64,000 nucleotides of DNA, from contig CAMDBT010000005.1 of assembly GCA_945889475.1 (NCBI GenBank), forward strand, positions 38,821-102,820. Direction: 5' to 3'. Shown here one piece after another: positions 42,736 to 52,578 of this stretch. This DNA comes from Bifidobacterium breve (GTDB lineage: Bacteria; Actinomycetota; Thermoleophilia; Solirubrobacterales; Solirubrobacteraceae). A program made the translations under genes and the position numbers. Under the pieces are notes generated by a model that did not search any database, was not told the origin of the DNA, and saw nothing but the letters and a program-made list of their open reading frames with translations. Each line of letters starts with the position of its first letter. Position 1 is the first letter of the stretch.

Positions 42736-43031
42736 CCGTGCAGCTCCCGAAGCTCGTCAACGTCGACCGGCAGGCGGCGACGGTAGAGCGCGACGATGAT
42801 GCCAAGGCCGATCGCAACTTCGCAGGCCGCAATCACCATCACGACGATCGCGAAGATCTCCCCTGCGCCATCTCCCCACATCCGCGAGAAGCCGATCAGC
42901 GCGAGGTTGCCAGCGTTCAGCATCAGTTCGAGGCAGAGCAGAATCACGAGCGGGTTGCGGCGGACGATCACGCCAGCGGCGCCGAGCGTGAAGATCATCG
43001 CCGACACGAGTAGGTACCAGTTGACGCTCAT
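42732..43031 (-). CDS. nuoK: NADH-quinone oxidoreductase subunit K
   Basis: 99 residues, three membrane helices, normal length. The conserved Glu residues are in LLCLELMLNAGNLALIGF (helix 2) and VIAACEVAIGLGIIVALYRR (helix 3); these are the membrane Glu of the proton path. It sits between nuoJ and nuoL, with four-base overlaps. Confidence 0.95.
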   Translation of the reverse strand: MSVNWYLLVSAMIFTLGAAGVIVRRNPLVILLCLELMLNAGNLALIGFSRMWGDGAGEIFAIVVMVIAACEVAIGLGIIVALYRRRLPVDVDELRELHG

Positions 43032-43723
43032 CGGTCGTCCTCGGCGGCGGCGCGGGTGGGCTGCTGGAGCTCGCGGCCTTCGAACTGCGGATCGGGCAGC
43101 GGCTTTGTGACGCCGTACCCGGATACGCCTTCAGCCATCGAACCGGTTGCCGCCGGGCTTGGCGTGTCAACGGGGGTGTGGCGCGGGGAAAGGTTGCTTT
43201 CGTCCTCAGCGATGCCGCCGCGCCTGCCGGCCAGCGCAACGGCGCCGATTGCGGCAACCAGCAGCAGCATTGAAGCCAGCTCGAAGGCCAGCAGGTAGTC
43301 GGTCAACAGCAGCTCACCAATCTGGGCCGGCGTGCCGTAGTTGGCCGAGAGCGTTGCGCCGTCGGTGCCGAGCGCGCTGAGCGCCGTGCCGAGAATCGCG
43401 ATTGCCAGCTCGATGAAGATCAACGAAGCAAAGCCGATCGCCAGCGCCTTCTGGCGCGCACTGGCGCTCCAGAGCTGGTCGGGCTTGTCGCCGCCACCGA
43501 CGTAGGCCACGACGAAGACGTAGAGCACCATCACTGCGCCGGCGTAGACGACGATCTGCGCGACGGCGACGAACTGCGCCTCGAGCAGCAAGAAAAGTAG
43601 GGCCAACGAGATCAGGTGCACGACCAGCGAGAGCATGCAGTAGAACGGGTTGCGCAGCATCACAACGCCGACCGCACCGGCAAGCGCAAATCCAGCGAAG
43701 ATGAAGAAGAAAAGGAAGGTCAT
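43028..43723 (-). CDS. nuoJ: NADH-quinone oxidoreductase subunit J
   Basis: 231 residues with five helices (start MTFLFFFIFAGFALAGAVGVVMLRNPFYCMLSLVVHL). The conserved VAQIVVYAGAVMVLYVFVV helix, which carries the pi-bulge of the family, is present. A polar C-terminal tail of about 60 residues (IAEDESNLSPRHTPVDTP... DDR) exceeds the usual NuoJ. It overlaps nuoK by four bases and starts 12 bases after nuoI. Confidence 0.93.
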   Translation of the reverse strand: MTFLFFFIFAGFALAGAVGVVMLRNPFYCMLSLVVHLISLALLFLLLEAQFVAVAQIVVYAGAVMVLYVFVVAYVGGGDKPDQLWSASARQKALAIGFASLIFIELAIAILGTALSALGTDGATLSANYGTPAQIGELLLTDYLLAFELASMLLLVAAIGAVALAGRRGGIAEDESNLSPRHTPVDTPSPAATGSMAEGVSGYGVTKPLPDPQFEGRELQQPTRAAAEDDR

Positions 43724-43735
43724 CGTTGCCGCGGT

Positions 43736-44272
43736 CTACTCCCCTTCAGCCCTCAGCGGCGTCCGTTCGATCGGTTCAGCAAGCAGCATCTCCTTTGTGA
43801 AGATCAGATCGGAACGGTTGGCGTCGGAGAGCTCATACTCGTGGCCCATCGTGATCGCATCGAACGGGCAGGCAATCTCGCAGTAGCCACAGAAGATGCA
43901 GCGGGAGAGGTTGATCTCATAGACGGCGGCGTAGCGCTCACCGGCCGAGACGCGGTGCTCGGGCGTGTTCTCAGCGGCGACGACGCGGATGCAGTCCGCT
44001 GGGCAGGCGGCGGCGCAGAGCGAGCAGCCAACGCACTTCTCAAGGCCGCTGTCCTCAAAGCGGTGGAGCTGATGGCGGCCGCGGAAGCGCGGATAGACGG
44101 GAATCTTCTGCTCCGGGTACTGAATCGTGTCAACGCCCATCCGCAGCTGACCGAAGGTTGTTTTCAGGCCGCGCAGCGTCTCACCAAATGCGCGGTAGAG
44201 GCCGCCGGCGCCACCGGCCTTCTGCGGCCCGCGGACAACTTCGATCACGTCTTTTTCTGGATCCCAGGCCAC
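43736..44272 (-). CDS. nuoI: NADH-quinone oxidoreductase subunit I
   Basis: About 178 residues from the GTG at 44272, chosen because AGGAG lies seven bases upstream; the track's ATG at 44299 would overlap nuoH by 17 bases and has no such site. Two 4Fe-4S ferredoxin motifs, [18 protein letters not shown] and [16 protein letters not shown], carry clusters N6a and N6b that pass electrons from NuoG to NuoB. It is peripheral, at the junction of the two arms. Confidence 0.93.
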   Translation of the reverse strand: MAWDPEKDVIEVVRGPQKAGGAGGLYRAFGETLRGLKTTFGQLRMGVDTIQYPEQKIPVYPRFRGRHQLHRFEDSGLEKCVGCSLCAAACPADCIRVVAAENTPEHRVSAGERYAAVYEINLSRCIFCGYCEIACPFDAITMGHEYELSDANRSDLIFTKEMLLAEPIERTPLRAEGE

Positions 44273-44282
44273 CGTCAGACTC

Positions 44283-45314
44283 CTAGCTAGCGACCACAAC
44301 GATCGCGGTTATCAGGGCATTGAGCGTGGCCAGTGGCAGCAAGACCTTCCAGCCCAGCGACATCAGTTGGTCGTAACGCAGCCGCGGTAGCGTCGCGCGG
44401 ATCCAGATGAAGAATGTGACGAAGGCCAGCATCTTGGCGATCACGATGAACGGATCAACCCAGTTCGGCGGGTGGATCCCAAACGGCAGCAGCCAGCCGC
44501 CGAGGAAGAGCGCAGTCGCGATTCCTGAGACGACGATCATGTTGAGGTACTCGGCGAAGAAATAGAGCGTGAACTTGCTGCCGCCGAACTCGGTGTTGTA
44601 ACCACCTGTTAGCTCAGCGTCGGCTTCCATCAGGTCGAATGGCGGCCGGTTCGTCTCAGCGAAGCTGGCGACCATAAAGACGATGAAGCCAAAGAACTGC
44701 GGCACGATGTACCACATCCCCTGCTGCGCTTCGACGATTCCCGTCAGCGACATCGTCTGCGCCGTGATGACCACGCCGATCAGCGCCATCCCCTGCGGCA
44801 CCTCGTAGCTGATCAGCTGCGCGGCGGCGCGCATCGAGCCAAGGAAGGAGTACTTCGAACCGGAGGCCCAGCCCCCGAGCATCACCGAGTAGAACGAGAC
44901 TGCGCCGAACGCAAAGACGTAGAGCGGGCCGATGCTGACATCGATTCCATAAAGGCCGGTAGCGGTGCCAAAGATGTCAACTACCGGGCCGTACGGCACC
45001 AAAGCGAGTGCGCCGAAGGCCGCCGTGATCGACAGAATCGGGGCCAACGTGAACAGCCACCCAATCGCTGTTTTGGGGCGGAACGGCTCCTTGCTGAGCA
45101 GCTTGATGATGTCGGCAATCGGCGTCATCGCGCCGTAAGGGCCAACGCGGTTGGGGCCGTAACGGTTCTGGAAGCGGCCAAGAATTTTCCGCTCCATCAT
45201 CAGCACGACCGGCACCAGCTGGAGCCCGATCAATGCGAAGACGATGCACTTGATGACGACCATCCACCAAGGCTCGATGTAGCCGACGAGCGCGAACGGG
45301 ACGTTGATGTTCAT
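44283..45314 (-). CDS. nuoH: NADH-quinone oxidoreductase subunit H
   Basis: 343 residues, about eight helices. The quinone-channel loops are clear: [21 protein letters not shown] and [29 protein letters not shown]. It forms the heel of complex I where quinone enters. The start overlaps the nuoG stop by four bases. Confidence 0.95.
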   Translation of the reverse strand: MNINVPFALVGYIEPWWMVVIKCIVFALIGLQLVPVVLMMERKILGRFQNRYGPNRVGPYGAMTPIADIIKLLSKEPFRPKTAIGWLFTLAPILSITAAFGALALVPYGPVVDIFGTATGLYGIDVSIGPLYVFAFGAVSFYSVMLGGWASGSKYSFLGSMRAAAQLISYEVPQGMALIGVVITAQTMSLTGIVEAQQGMWYIVPQFFGFIVFMVASFAETNRPPFDLMEADAELTGGYNTEFGGSKFTLYFFAEYLNMIVVSGIATALFLGGWLLPFGIHPPNWVDPFIVIAKMLAFVTFFIWIRATLPRLRYDQLMSLGWKVLLPLATLNALITAIVVVAS

Positions 45315-47782
45315 GCCCGTTTGACCTCAACCATCGGGCCGCCGAGTAGAGCAGCGCTCTGCTGCGGAATCGAGCTCTGCAGGAAAACCGTTCCAACCGG
45401 CGCATTGGCGCGAATCTGAGCTAGGCCGTTGACCGAGTCACCGTTCGAGGCGACGGTCACGATCTCGCCGTTCGAGATGCCAAGCCGCTCGGCATCGGCC
45501 GGTGAGATTTCAACCCGCTGACGCGGATGAAGAAACGCCAGCGCTGGCGAAGCCTCAACTTCAGGCGAAGCCCAGATCGAGCGGAAGCTGCCGAGCCGCA
45601 GCAGCCCGTTCGGCGAGGAGGCGGCCGGCGGCGGATCGAGCGTGAACGGCGCCGACGGCGCACCGGGGAATGAGGCCGCTGCCTGCCGTTCGCTCCAGCG
45701 AATTCCAACGCCGCCGAGCAGATCGAGCGAAAGGCCGTTGTAGAAAGGAACCTGATCGAAGATCCGTGCGCTGACCATTGAGCAGGTCAGTGCTTTCGGG
45801 TCGTTACCAAGCAGCGCCGCCAGCTCCGCCAGCAGCGCCCACTCGGCGCGCGTCTCGCCCTGCCGTGCGATCGAGCGGCGTAGTCGCTGAACGCGGCTAT
45901 CTGGGTGGACGACAGTTCCTTCCTTCTCGGCGTATGACTCGGCCGGGAAGACGATGTTGGCGTGCTCCAGCACGGCTGGGGTCAGGAAGGCGGCGTGGGC
46001 GATCACGGTGCTCGCCTTGCCGAGCGCGCGCTGCCAGAGCTCCGAGCTGGGCTGGTCGAGCAGCGGGTCGCTGTGCAGCAGGATCAGCGCGCTGAGGTCG
46101 CCGGCGGCGAGCGCTTCGCCGATCTGCTGCGAGTCGCGGCCTACCGTCGGCGCGTCGCCGAGCCCAATCGAGGCGTTCGGCAGCACACCAAGTTCGCGCA
46201 GGCCGCGCGAGTTTGTACCGGAAGGGATCTCCAGCAGACCGCCTCCGTCCCGGCCGTCAAGGCCGAGCTCGTCGGCGAGGTTCAGCAGAGCGCGCGCACC
46301 CTCGTTGCGGCGCGGCCCGGCGGTCAAGCGCTCGCCCCAGAGAATCACTACCTCTTCGCCGGCCTCACGCAACTGCGCTGCAAGCGCTGCCACGTCATCG
46401 GCGTCGGCGCCGGCTGCTTGCGCTAGCGAGGCCGAAGGCTTACCTGCCAGCGCGGCGCCAAGCGCAGCGGCAAAGGCCTCGCCGCAGCCGGGCGCAAAAC
46501 GGGCGCTGTGGGCGGCGCGCTCGTCGAGCGCCGACGGACGGCTGGAGGCGATCAGCAGCTTGACGCCGTGGTGACGGACTCCTTTGCGCAGCCGCAGGTC
46601 AAGGATCGGCGCGTCGTCTACCGGCTCGCAGTCCAGCAGCAGCACTGCGTGGGCGTACTGGAGGTCGGGAACCGAAGCCTGAAGCGTTGGTGCGTTCAGC
46701 GCCCGCAGCAGCTCCAGCTCGAGCGCACCGCCGGGCCGCGAATCAATGTCATTCGAGCCGAGCGCCTCGCGCACCAAGTGGGTCAGAAGCAAGCCTTCTT
46801 CGTTCGTCGTCTCGCCGCCGACCAGCGCGCCGGTTTTGGCACCGGCGTGGCTCAGCAGCTTGGCAGCAGTTTCGATTGCCAGCTCCCAAGTCACCGGGCG
46901 CAGCTCACCGCCGTCGCGCATCAGCGGTTCGGTGATCCGCTGATCAACGTGGATTGCCTGATAGGCGAAGCGACCCTTGTCGCAGAGCCAGCCGTCGTCA
47001 ACGCCTTCATGGTCGCGGCCGAGCACGCGCAGCACGCGTTCATCACGGACCGAGAAGCTGACGTTGCACTGCGCCGGGCAGAGCGTGCAGACCGACCCCG
47101 CCTGTTCGATGTCCCACGGGCGCGCACGGAAGCGATAGGGGCGGGACGTAAGTGCACCGACCGGGCACAGCTCGACGATGTTGCCGCTGAACGGAGCCAC
47201 GTAGGGGTGGCCATCGAAGGTCGTCACGAAGGTGTCTGCTCCGCGCTCTTCGAGCACCAGCTGGTCATCCTCAGCAACCTCTTGGCTGTAGCGAACGCAG
47301 CGATAACAGAGGATGCAGCGCTCACGGTCGATCGCAATCAGCGGCGACAGCGCGAGCGGTTTTTCGAAGTGGCGCTTTGGCTCAATGAAGCGCGACAGCC
47401 CTCCACCCCAGCCGAAGGCGTTGTCCTGCAGCGGGCATTCGCCACCTTTGTCGCAGACCGGGCAGTCGAGCGGATGGTTGATCAGGATGAACTCCAGCAC
47501 CGCCTCCTGCGCGGCCTTGACGGTCGGCGTGTCTGTGTGGACGACCATCCCGTCGGTGACGGCGACCGAGCAGCCAGCCTGCAGCTTCGGGATTCCTTCA
47601 ACCTCAACCAGGCACATCCGGCAGGCGCCGACCGGCGGGCCGATCTTGGCGTCGTAACAGAAGACGGGAATCTCAACGTCGCCATACTTCAGCGCCGCGT
47701 CGGCCAGCATCATTCCAGCCGGGGCCTGCACCTCATTGCCATCGATCGTCAGGCTGACGAGTTTTTCGGTCGGCCGCGGCAT
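45311..47782 (-). CDS. nuoG: NADH-quinone oxidoreductase subunit G
   Basis: 823 residues. The N-terminal 2Fe-2S domain has CYDAKIGPPVGACRMCLVEV, followed by the His/Cys motif HPLDCPVCDKGGECPLQD and CILCYRCVRYSQE. The molybdopterin-type domain starts with VCTLCPAQCNVSFSVRD (extra Cys motif, possible N7 cluster). The C-terminal part (RVEISPADAERLGISNGEIVTVAS) is the usual beta-barrel of this superfamily. It shares one base with nuoF. It carries electrons from NuoE/F towards NuoI. Confidence 0.94.
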   Translation of the reverse strand: MPRPTEKLVSLTIDGNEVQAPAGMMLADAALKYGDVEIPVFCYDAKIGPPVGACRMCLVEVEGIPKLQAGCSVAVTDGMVVHTDTPTVKAAQEAVLEFILINHPLDCPVCDKGGECPLQDNAFGWGGGLSRFIEPKRHFEKPLALSPLIAIDRERCILCYRCVRYSQEVAEDDQLVLEERGADTFVTTFDGHPYVAPFSGNIVELCPVGALTSRPYRFRARPWDIEQAGSVCTLCPAQCNVSFSVRDERVLRVLGRDHEGVDDGWLCDKGRFAYQAIHVDQRITEPLMRDGGELRPVTWELAIETAAKLLSHAGAKTGALVGGETTNEEGLLLTHLVREALGSNDIDSRPGGALELELLRALNAPTLQASVPDLQYAHAVLLLDCEPVDDAPILDLRLRKGVRHHGVKLLIASSRPSALDERAAHSARFAPGCGEAFAAALGAALAGKPSASLAQAAGADADDVAALAAQLREAGEEVVILWGERLTAGPRRNEGARALLNLADELGLDGRDGGGLLEIPSGTNSRGLRELGVLPNASIGLGDAPTVGRDSQQIGEALAAGDLSALILLHSDPLLDQPSSELWQRALGKASTVIAHAAFLTPAVLEHANIVFPAESYAEKEGTVVHPDSRVQRLRRSIARQGETRAEWALLAELAALLGNDPKALTCSMVSARIFDQVPFYNGLSLDLLGGVGIRWSERQAAASFPGAPSAPFTLDPPPAASSPNGLLRLGSFRSIWASPEVEASPALAFLHPRQRVEISPADAERLGISNGEIVTVASNGDSVNGLAQIRANAPVGTVFLQSSIPQQSAALLGGPMVEVKRA

Positions 47783-49098
47783 CAGGCGCTGATTCCCTCG
47801 ATCTCGACCTCGGCGGCAGCAAACTCGGCTGCCAGCTTGCGTTCGCGCTCGTTCCGGTTGGCCTCAATCTCAGCCTCGAACTCGTCGCGGAATTTGGCGA
47901 TCAGCGAACCGATCGGCATCGCCATCGCGTCGCCCAACACGCAGAGGCAGTGGCCGATGATCTGCTCCTGAACGGCGGCCATGATGTCGAGGTCCATCGG
48001 CGTCGCCGTTCCCTCCTTGATCCGCTCGACCATGTGGAACGTCCACCGCGTTCCCTCGCGGCACGGCGTGCACTTGCCACACGATTCGTGCGAGTAGAAC
48101 TTCGCCAGTTTGTAAGCCAGCTCAACGACCGACTGAGTTTCGTCAACGACGATAATCGCGCCGGAGCCGAGCATCGAGCCCGCGGCCTCAATCGAGTCGT
48201 AGTCGTAGCCGACGTCCAGATCGTCGGCGGTCAGCACCGGCGTGCTCGAGCCGCCAGGGAACCAGCACTTGATCTTGCGTCCGTCGGGCGGTCCGCCGGC
48301 TAGGCCGTAGATGATTTCGCGGCTGGAGATTCCAAGCTCGACCTCGTAGTTGCCTGGTCGCTCGATGTTGCCGCTGATCGAGACCAGCTTCGTACCAGCC
48401 GAATCTTTCACACCGATCGCCGCGTAGCCTTCGGCGCCGAGCTCGATGATGCTTGGGATTGCTGACAGCGTCTCGACGTTATTGATCAGCGTCGGGCCGT
48501 TGAAAAGCCCCTCGTTGGCTGGGAACGGTGGCTTCAGCCGTGGGTTGCCGCGCTTCCCTTCGAGCGAATCCAGCAGCCCCGTCTCCTCACCGCAGATGTA
48601 GGCTCCGGCGCCGCGCGCCAACTCCAGCTCAACGCTGAAGCCCGAACCAAAGATGTTCTCGCCGATGATCCCGCGATCGCGAGCCTCCGAGATTGCGGCG
48701 TCCAAGATGTCTGCCTGCTGTTCGTACTCGCCTCGGATGTAGATGTAGTTGATCGTTGCGTCAACTGCGAAAGCGGCGATGATCAGACCCTCGATCAGCT
48801 GGTGCGGGTTCTTCTGGATCAGCTCACGATCCTTGAAGGTGCCTGGCTCAGACTCATCGGCGTTGCAGACGACGTACTTCTGCATATCTCCCTTGGGTAT
48901 GAACGAAGCCTTCTTGCCGATCGGGAAACCGGCGCCGCCACGGCCGCGCAAACCGGAGCCGGTCAGCTCGGTGATCAAGTCCCCGCGCTTCATCTTCAGC
49001 GCCCGTTGGAGCTGCGTGTAGCCGCCGCGCGCTAAGTAGACGTCGATCGTGTTCAGCCCCGGCTCATCGATGCCTTTGAAGAGCAGCGTGTCGGTCAT
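47782..49098 (-). CDS. nuoF: NADH-quinone oxidoreductase subunit F
   Basis: 438 residues. The NADH/FMN site GRGGAGFPIGKKASF and the Gly-rich RGEYEQQADILDAAI / GAGAYICGEETGLLDSLEGKRGNPRLKPPFPA regions are canonical. The 4Fe-4S cluster N3 is bound by ESCGKCTPCREGT and a later Cys in GHCLCVLGDA. It is the NADH-oxidising subunit. It overlaps nuoE by four bases. Confidence 0.95.
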   Translation of the reverse strand: MTDTLLFKGIDEPGLNTIDVYLARGGYTQLQRALKMKRGDLITELTGSGLRGRGGAGFPIGKKASFIPKGDMQKYVVCNADESEPGTFKDRELIQKNPHQLIEGLIIAAFAVDATINYIYIRGEYEQQADILDAAISEARDRGIIGENIFGSGFSVELELARGAGAYICGEETGLLDSLEGKRGNPRLKPPFPANEGLFNGPTLINNVETLSAIPSIIELGAEGYAAIGVKDSAGTKLVSISGNIERPGNYEVELGISSREIIYGLAGGPPDGRKIKCWFPGGSSTPVLTADDLDVGYDYDSIEAAGSMLGSGAIIVVDETQSVVELAYKLAKFYSHESCGKCTPCREGTRWTFHMVERIKEGTATPMDLDIMAAVQEQIIGHCLCVLGDAMAMPIGSLIAKFRDEFEAEIEANRNERERKLAAEFAAAEVEIEGISA

Positions 49099-49727
49099 TG
49101 CTCAGCCACCTTCGGGTCGGCGCACGGGCGACGGATCAGCTGCTTCGCTGGCAGCGGGTCATCACCTTGGCGAATCTGGTTTGCGAGCTCGGGGACTTCG
49201 CCCAGCTCGATCGGCCCCACGTAAACGCCGTCCACTGAGGCCATCGGCGCGATGTCACAGGCGCCGAGGCACTCAAAGCCACGCAGGTTGACGTCAGGAT
49301 CCTCGCCGAGCTCTTCTTCGAGCGCTGCGAGCAGCTGATCGGCGCCCACCAGCGAGCAGGAGATGTTGGTGCAGACGTAAACCGACTTGCGGCCTAGCGG
49401 CTCCATCTCGAACATGTCGTAGAAGGTCGCGACGGCGGTCAGTGCGGCCGGTGTACGCCCAAGCACCGCGGCCGCCTGCTCGATCCCTTCCGGCGAGCAC
49501 CAGCCGTACTGCGCCTGCACGGCGTAGAGCGCTGGGATGAAGGCCGAGTCGCCAACCGGGAAGCGGCGCACTGCATCCTCGATCGCGGCGCGCAGCTCGC
49601 CTGGCACCTCGGTCGTCGCCGCGTCGGGGACGACGGCCGGCTCCTTCTCAAGGTCGGCTGCGCGGTCCCAGCCAGGGATCCGCGAGCCGTGCGTGAAGCG
49701 GGCAACGTGGCGCTGGACGTCGGCCAT
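49095..49727 (-). CDS. nuoE: NADH-quinone oxidoreductase subunit E
   Basis: 210 residues, thioredoxin-like 2Fe-2S protein. The cluster N1a ligands are in VCTNISCSLVG (C-x4-C) and FECLGACDIAP (C-x3-C). YGWCSPEGIEQAAAVLGRTPAALTAVATFYDMF is the typical helical region. N- and C-terminal tails are a little longer than normal. It shares one base with nuoD. Confidence 0.94.
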   Translation of the reverse strand: MADVQRHVARFTHGSRIPGWDRAADLEKEPAVVPDAATTEVPGELRAAIEDAVRRFPVGDSAFIPALYAVQAQYGWCSPEGIEQAAAVLGRTPAALTAVATFYDMFEMEPLGRKSVYVCTNISCSLVGADQLLAALEEELGEDPDVNLRGFECLGACDIAPMASVDGVYVGPIELGEVPELANQIRQGDDPLPAKQLIRRPCADPKVAEQ

Positions 49728-50986
49728 CAGCGGTCAACGCCGCCGATAATCGGATCGAACATTGCGACCGTTGCCAACATGTCGGCGATCAGCCAGCCTT
49801 CGGTCGCCGCCGGCGCGGCCTGCATGTTGACGAGGCTTGGGTCTCGCATGTGGACTCGCGCCGGTTTGCTCGAGCCGTCGGAGCGGACGAAGCAGCCAAG
49901 CTCGCCGCGGGCGCCCTCGATCGCGTAGTAGGCCTCGCCTGCTGGCACGCGCATCCCTTCAGTTACCAGCTTGAAGTGGTGAATCAGCGCCTCCATCGAG
50001 GTCGCCAGCTCGTACCGTGGCGGCAGAGCGATCTTGCGGTCTTCGGTGATCGTCGGCCCGTCAGGGAGGTTGTCGAGCGCCTGAATGATGATCTTCACCG
50101 ACTCCTTCACCTCGGCGAGGCGAACTTGGAAGCGGTCGTAGTTGTCGCCCTTCGTGCCGATCGGAATCTGAAAGTCAAAGTCCTCGTAGGAGCTGTAAGG
50201 CATCGTCTTGCGCAGATCCCACGGGTCACCGGCGGCGCGCAGCAGCGGCCCGGTGACGCCGTACTCGCGCAGCGTCTCGACCGGCAACGGGCAGACGTCG
50301 CGCTGGCGCTGGAGGAAGATCTCGTTCTTGTTCAGCAGGTCGCCGTAGATGTCGGCTCGCTCGGGCATGATCGCGCAGAACTTCCGCACCTGCTCGATCC
50401 AACCGTCAGGAATGTCTTCGATCACGCCGCCAATCTGGAAGTAGCGCGTGTGCATTCGCTGTCCGGACGACATCTCGAACAGATCGAGCAGCGTTTCGCG
50501 CTCGCGGAAGCAGTACCACCAGACCGAGATTGCGCCCAGATCGAGTGCGCTGGTGCCGAGAAAGACGAGGTGGCTCATGATCCGGTTGAGTTCCATGTGA
50601 ATCACTCGCAGGTATTGGGCGCGCTGGGGGATCTCAACCTCCAGCAGCGTCTCGACTGCGCCGCAGTACGCCATCGCGTTGAAGTAATAGGAGACGTAAT
50701 CCATCCGCTCAACTACCGGGATTGCCTTCCAGTAGCTCTTCTGCTCAGCGGTCTTTTCAATCCCCGTGTGGAGGTAGCCGTAGATCGGCTGCAACCGGCG
50801 GATCACCTCGCCGTCGAGCGTCACCAGCAGCCGCAGAACCCCGTGCGTGGCCGGGTGGTGCGGGCCGAGGTTCAGTGTCAGCAGTTCACGGTCGCCGTCG
50901 AACTCGGTCGTCTCCGAGATCGTGACGCTCTGCTCCATCTTGCGGTAGTCGCTGAGCTGGCGGGCCCCGGGATCGGCTGCGCTCAT
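49727..50986 (-). CDS. nuoD: NADH-quinone oxidoreductase subunit D
   Basis: 419 residues. It carries the quinone-site loop LGPHHPATHGVLRLL with its conserved His and the GYLHTGIEKTAE segment. The C-terminal YYAIEGARGELGCFVRSDGSSKPARVHMRDPSLVN is also typical of the family. With NuoB it forms the quinone pocket. NuoC and NuoD are separate here, as usual outside Enterobacteria. Four-base overlap with nuoC. Confidence 0.95.
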   Translation of the reverse strand: MSAADPGARQLSDYRKMEQSVTISETTEFDGDRELLTLNLGPHHPATHGVLRLLVTLDGEVIRRLQPIYGYLHTGIEKTAEQKSYWKAIPVVERMDYVSYYFNAMAYCGAVETLLEVEIPQRAQYLRVIHMELNRIMSHLVFLGTSALDLGAISVWWYCFRERETLLDLFEMSSGQRMHTRYFQIGGVIEDIPDGWIEQVRKFCAIMPERADIYGDLLNKNEIFLQRQRDVCPLPVETLREYGVTGPLLRAAGDPWDLRKTMPYSSYEDFDFQIPIGTKGDNYDRFQVRLAEVKESVKIIIQALDNLPDGPTITEDRKIALPPRYELATSMEALIHHFKLVTEGMRVPAGEAYYAIEGARGELGCFVRSDGSSKPARVHMRDPSLVNMQAAPAATEGWLIADMLATVAMFDPIIGGVDR

Positions 50987-51492
50987 TCAAACCACCGCGG
51001 CACGTTGTGCTCGTTGTGCGTGAAGAGCACCGGCTCGCCGCCGATCGGGAAGTCGCGGCGCTGCGGGTGGCCTTCGTAATCCTCCGGCATCAGGATCCGG
51101 CGCAGGTCGGGGTGGCCGTCGAAGATCAGGCCGAACATGTCGTAAGCCTCGCGCTCTTGGTTGCTGGCACAGGGCCAAGCCGGCGTCACCGACGGCAGCT
51201 GCGGGTCGTCGGTTGAAACGCGCAGCGTCAAGGCGACTCTGTCGCAGGCCTCGCGGCTGAGCAGCTCGTAGTCGACACCGAGCCGCGGCTCATGCGGGTA
51301 GTAGTCGACGCCGTGGACGCTGGCGAGGAACTCGTAGCCAGCCGCGCGCATCACTTCGAGCGAGCCGACGATCGACTCCGGTTTGACCTCGATCGCAACT
51401 CGACCGGGGCTCTCGACGGTCTGAATCACACTGTCGCCGTCGCTCGCCTTGAGTGCGCCGACAAGCCTCTCCAGTGTTTCCGCGTCAGGCAT
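50983..51492 (-). CDS. nuoC: NADH-quinone oxidoreductase subunit C
   Basis: About 169 residues from the ATG at 51492, which overlaps the nuoB stop by eight bases (ATGCCTGA); the track start at 51525 would overlap by 41. The 30-kDa-subunit signature [40 protein letters not shown] is intact. It supports NuoD in the peripheral arm. Confidence 0.94.
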   Translation of the reverse strand: MPDAETLERLVGALKASDGDSVIQTVESPGRVAIEVKPESIVGSLEVMRAAGYEFLASVHGVDYYPHEPRLGVDYELLSREACDRVALTLRVSTDDPQLPSVTPAWPCASNQEREAYDMFGLIFDGHPDLRRILMPEDYEGHPQRRDFPIGGEPVLFTHNEHNVPRWFE

Positions 51493-52159
51493 TTGTGCCT
51501 TCCGTACCGCCGCCGCCGAAGACATTCACTCCGGTCGCGTCGGCTGCAGCGAGCGGGTAGACCTCTTCCGTTCCTTCGGCCTCGTAGCGCTCGCGCCAGC
51601 CGAGCGTCGGGTCGCCGTGGACCATCGAACGAAGCTCAAGGATTCCGTGCATCAGCGCCTCCGGCCGTGGCGGGCAGCCAGGCACGTGGACGTCGACCGG
51701 CATGAACTTATCGGCCGGGACGATCGCGTAATTATTGAAGACCCCCATCGAGCTCGAGCAAGCGCCCATCGCGATCACATATTTCGGCTCCAGCATCTGG
51801 TCGTAGATGCGGCGGATCACCGGCGCCATCTTGATCGAGATGCGGCCAGAAAGAACCAGCAGATCGGCTTGCCGTGGCGAGGCACGGAAGGCCTCGTAAC
51901 CAAAACGGGCGATGTCGAGCCGGGATGCGGCGACAGTCATCATCTCGATCGCGCAGCAGGCGAGGCCGAACGTCAAGGGGAAGAAGGAGTTGCCGCGCGC
52001 CCAGTCGGAGGCCTTCTCGAGCGTCGTCGTCAGGACGCGCTCTTGCACGAACTCGTCGAGATCCTTCTCGTCGAGATCGCCGCGCAGCATGTCGCGCGCG
52101 CGGAGCTGCTTGGCGCGGAACTCTTCGGGGCCGGAGACCTTCTGGCGGATCACTTCCAT
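51485..52159 (-). CDS. nuoB: NADH-quinone oxidoreductase subunit B
   Basis: 224 residues, longer than minimal NuoB (about 160) owing to N- and C-terminal extensions. The N2 cluster ligands are [11 protein letters not shown] (adjacent Cys pair), MGACSSSMG and [15 protein letters not shown]. This cluster gives electrons to quinone. The start overlaps the end of nuoA by ten bases. The C-terminal tail ([14 protein letters not shown]) is Gly-rich. Confidence 0.95.
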   Translation of the reverse strand: MEVIRQKVSGPEEFRAKQLRARDMLRGDLDEKDLDEFVQERVLTTTLEKASDWARGNSFFPLTFGLACCAIEMMTVAASRLDIARFGYEAFRASPRQADLLVLSGRISIKMAPVIRRIYDQMLEPKYVIAMGACSSSMGVFNNYAIVPADKFMPVDVHVPGCPPRPEALMHGILELRSMVHGDPTLGWRERYEAEGTEEVYPLAAADATGVNVFGGGGTEGTNA

Positions 52160-52527
52160 GTCAGGGCTCCGCGGCGCCAGACATAGCCAAAGCCAACGAA
52201 CAACAAGACGATGAAGGTGATCGTCTCAAGCAGAGCAAAGACCCCGAAGGCGCGCAGCTGAACGGCGATCGGATAGAGGAAGAGAACCTCGATGTCGAAG
52301 AGCAGGAAGAGGATCGCGATCATGTAGAAGCTGATCCCAAACCGGAATCCCTGTTTGATCTCCGACGGCATGCCCGATTCGTAAGGGTCGGCCTTGTGGC
52401 TGTTTGCCCGCTCGGCGGGGCCAAGGAACTTGTTGAGGATTCCGAAAACGACGGCGATCGTGGTGCCGGCAGCGATGAAGATTAGGGCGGGGGCGTAGGT
52501 AGCCAGCACGGTCACTTGTTGTATCAC
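52150..52527 (-). CDS. nuoA: NADH-quinone oxidoreductase subunit A
   Basis: 125 residues (or 121), three helices. The family loop [49 protein letters not shown] is canonical. The listed start is a GTG; a second GTG four codons on (52515) has AGGTGA eight bases upstream and may be the real start. First gene of the nuo operon, divergent from a small membrane-protein gene 51 bases away, so both promoters lie in that short gap. Confidence 0.94.
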   Translation of the reverse strand: MIQQVTVLATYAPALIFIAAGTTIAVVFGILNKFLGPAERANSHKADPYESGMPSEIKQGFRFGISFYMIAILFLLFDIEVLFLYPIAVQLRAFGVFALLETITFIVLLFVGFGYVWRRGALTWK

Positions 52528-52578
52528 CTAAGAGCGGCGCGCAGGTGACCGATCTGAGATTGTGACAATGAGCTCAAA

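Noticed and set aside
46508-47971. 487-residue plus-strand ORF
   Set aside because: Antisense to nuoG, which has full iron-sulfur motifs; the ORF has no domain pattern and arises from GC-rich codon bias.
49850-51079. 409-residue plus-strand ORF
   Set aside because: Antisense to nuoD/nuoC with complete family signatures; long shadow frame only.
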